Positions 5,180 to 6,082 of a stretch of DNA of 6,082 bases are shown one piece after another. A program made the position numbers and the translations under genes. Location of the stretch: the NCBI GenBank assembly GCA_963925015.1, contig CAWUTX010000094.1, positions 1 to 6,082 on the forward strand. Direction: 5' to 3'. Source of the DNA: JAQBXX01 sp963925015. Its GTDB lineage: Bacteria > Pseudomonadota > Gammaproteobacteria > SURF-13. The first letter of the stretch is position 1; the number at the start of each line of letters is the position of its first letter. Under the pieces are notes generated by a model. The model was not told the origin of the DNA and made no database searches. It saw only the letters and a list, made by a program, of their open reading frames with translations.

Positions 5180-5240
5180 AATTTTCTCTTACGCCAAGCA
5201 TACATCGTGCATCTGCCGCACAACAGGCCTTGATTTATGT

Positions 5241-5288
5241 GCGTGAATCCCGTTAAGTAGCGTGAAGTGGAATGATCTCACACACTAC
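5241..5288. promoter_or_regulatory. Direct repeat and interrupted inverted repeat before the oxidoreductase gene
   Basis: GCGTGAA occurs at 5241-5247 and again at 5260-5266, 19 bp apart, close to two helical turns. The second copy is also part of an interrupted inverted repeat (GTAG-C-GTGA at 5257-5265 with TCAC-ACA-CTAC at 5278-5288) that ends 12 bp before the ATG. A weak TTGATT -35 (5230-5235) is 17 nt from TTAAGT. Together these could be a regulator site, but each is weak alone. Confidence 0.25.
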
Positions 5289-5300
5289 AGAAAAAAATTT

Positions 5301-6082
5301 ATGGCGACACCTGAATTTGATTTATGCATCATCGGCGGCGGCGCGGCGGGTCTCTCCGTTGCGGCAGGCGGCGCGGCGCTGGGCGCCAAGGTCGCGCTCA
5401 TTGAAAAACACCGTCTCGGCGGCGACTGTCTGTATTACGGCTGCGTGCCCAGCAAGGCCTTGCTGCACAGCGCACAGGTAGCGCATACCTTGCGCGATGC
5501 AGCCCGTTTCGGCATCGACGGAGAGTTGCAGCCGGTTCAGCTTGACCGCGTTATGCAGCGCGTCACGGCCGTCATCCAGGGCATTGAACCGCACGACAGT
5601 CCCGAGCGTTTTCGCAGTCTGGGCGTTGAGGTGATTTTCGGTGTCGGCCGCTTTATTGATCCGCACACATTCCGCATCAACGGCAAGGATATTACGGCGA
5701 AGAATTTTGTACTCGCCACCGGTTCGCGCCCGGCGATTCCGCCCCTCCCGGGCCTTGAGTCCATTCCGTACCTCACCAATGAAACCGTGTTCTCGCTCGC
5801 AGCGCCCGTACCCAGCCTCATTATTCTCGGTGGTGGACCTATCGGAATCGAACTGGCGCAGGCCTTTGCGCGGCTCGGCAGTCTCGTCCATGTAGTGCAG
5901 CGCGGCGCGCAGATACTACCGAAGGAAGACAGCGACCTCGCGCAAATTGTCGCTGACAAATTACGTGATGAGGGCGTACAGCTTCATCCGGGCTGCACGC
6001 CGCAGCGGGTGGAGCGTACTGCGGGCGGTCTGCGACTGCATCTCACCACTCGCACGGGTGATGCAGAAACTCTGGAGGCCAC
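5301..6082 (+). CDS. FAD-dependent pyridine nucleotide-disulfide oxidoreductase, mercuric reductase/Lpd-like (5' part)
   Basis: The first 260 codons are present; the gene continues past the window, so the NAD-domain end and the dimerisation domain with its His/Glu pair are not seen. The FAD-binding fold opens with CIIGGGAAGLS (9-19) and Glu35 at the end of its second strand. The redox-active disulfide is GGDCLYYGCVPSKALL (Cys43, Cys48), which defines the class I disulfide reductase group. LATGSRP (138-144) and a second Rossmann motif GGGPIGIELA (177-186) follow. The GGDC and HDSPERFRSLGVEV features resemble chromosomal proteins annotated as mercuric reductase that lack the N-terminal HMA domain, rather than true Lpd or MerA, so mercury reduction should not be assumed. 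The ATG at 5301 has no clear ribosome site but gives the normal start for this family. It is divergent from the TVP38 gene, a family to which such oxidoreductases are sometimes fused. Confidence 0.93.
   Translation, partial: MATPEFDLCIIGGGAAGLSVAAGGAALGAKVALIEKHRLGGDCLYYGCVPSKALLHSAQVAHTLRDAARFGIDGELQPVQLDRVMQRVTAVIQGIEPHDSPERFRSLGVEVIFGVGRFIDPHTFRINGKDITAKNFVLATGSRPAIPPLPGLESIPYLTNETVFSLAAPVPSLIILGGGPIGIELAQAFARLGSLVHVVQRGAQILPKEDSDLAQIVADKLRDEGVQLHPGCTPQRVERTAGGLRLHLTTRTGDAETLEA

Noticed and set aside
5322..5891. A 189-codon open frame on the minus strand
   Set aside because: It is antisense to the oxidoreductase, whose FAD motif, disulfide and second Rossmann motif are all clear on the plus strand.
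5301..6082. Mercury-resistance (mer) operon
   Set aside because: No merR, merT or merP is visible and the GGDCLYYGC disulfide context matches chromosomal MerA/Lpd-like paralogues; mercury reduction is not supported.

Overview
The window looks like a chromosomal core-gene segment from a gammaproteobacterium with moderately high GC. A Chromatiales- or Acidiferrobacterales-like sulfur/CO2-fixing lineage is my best guess, but only a guess. The evidence is a DksA zinc-finger domain and an HU protein very close to the enteric forms, the hupB-ppiD gene order known from many gammaproteobacteria, a CbbY-type phosphatase, and a DUF3579 protein. No phage, transposase, CRISPR array or classical mobile element was seen.

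Layout. 1-316 (minus): 5' part of a CbbY-like HAD sugar-phosphate phosphatase. 317-479: divergent spacer with a good sigma70 promoter for dksA. 480-1196 (plus): dksA with an unusual ~100-residue Lys/Ala/Pro-rich, histone H1-like N-terminal extension. 1223-1459 (plus): small membrane protein (DUF5665-like), probably co-transcribed with dksA. 1473-1760 (minus): DUF3579 protein, convergent with the previous pair. 1761-1978: short spacer with no gene. 1979-3565 (minus): ppiD, 528 residues, apparently lacking the whole parvulin domain. 3615-3653: strong terminator for the upstream minus-strand unit. 3667-3743 tRNA-Asp(GUC) and 3856-3931 tRNA-Val(UAC) (both minus), with a highly structured spacer between them. 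3943-4215 (minus): hupB, only 11 nt from tRNA-Val. 4216-4392: spacer with several overlapping structures. 4393-5130 (minus): TVP38/TMEM64 (VTT-domain) membrane protein. 5301 to the window end (plus): FAD-dependent disulfide oxidoreductase of the mercuric reductase/dihydrolipoamide dehydrogenase type, incomplete.

How the genes work together. hupB, tRNA-Val and tRNA-Asp read as one minus-strand transcription unit that ends at the terminator before ppiD. dksA and the small membrane gene form a second unit. The TVP38 gene and the oxidoreductase are divergent neighbours; these two families are also found adjacent or fused elsewhere, which suggests a shared membrane or redox role.

The points most worth following up are the parvulin-less PpiD, the histone-like tail on DksA, the nested hairpins in the tRNA spacer (one arm includes the tRNA-Val CCA end), and a G-quadruplex motif inside the loop of the TVP38 terminator. 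I did not find a clear-cut new multi-gene system here.
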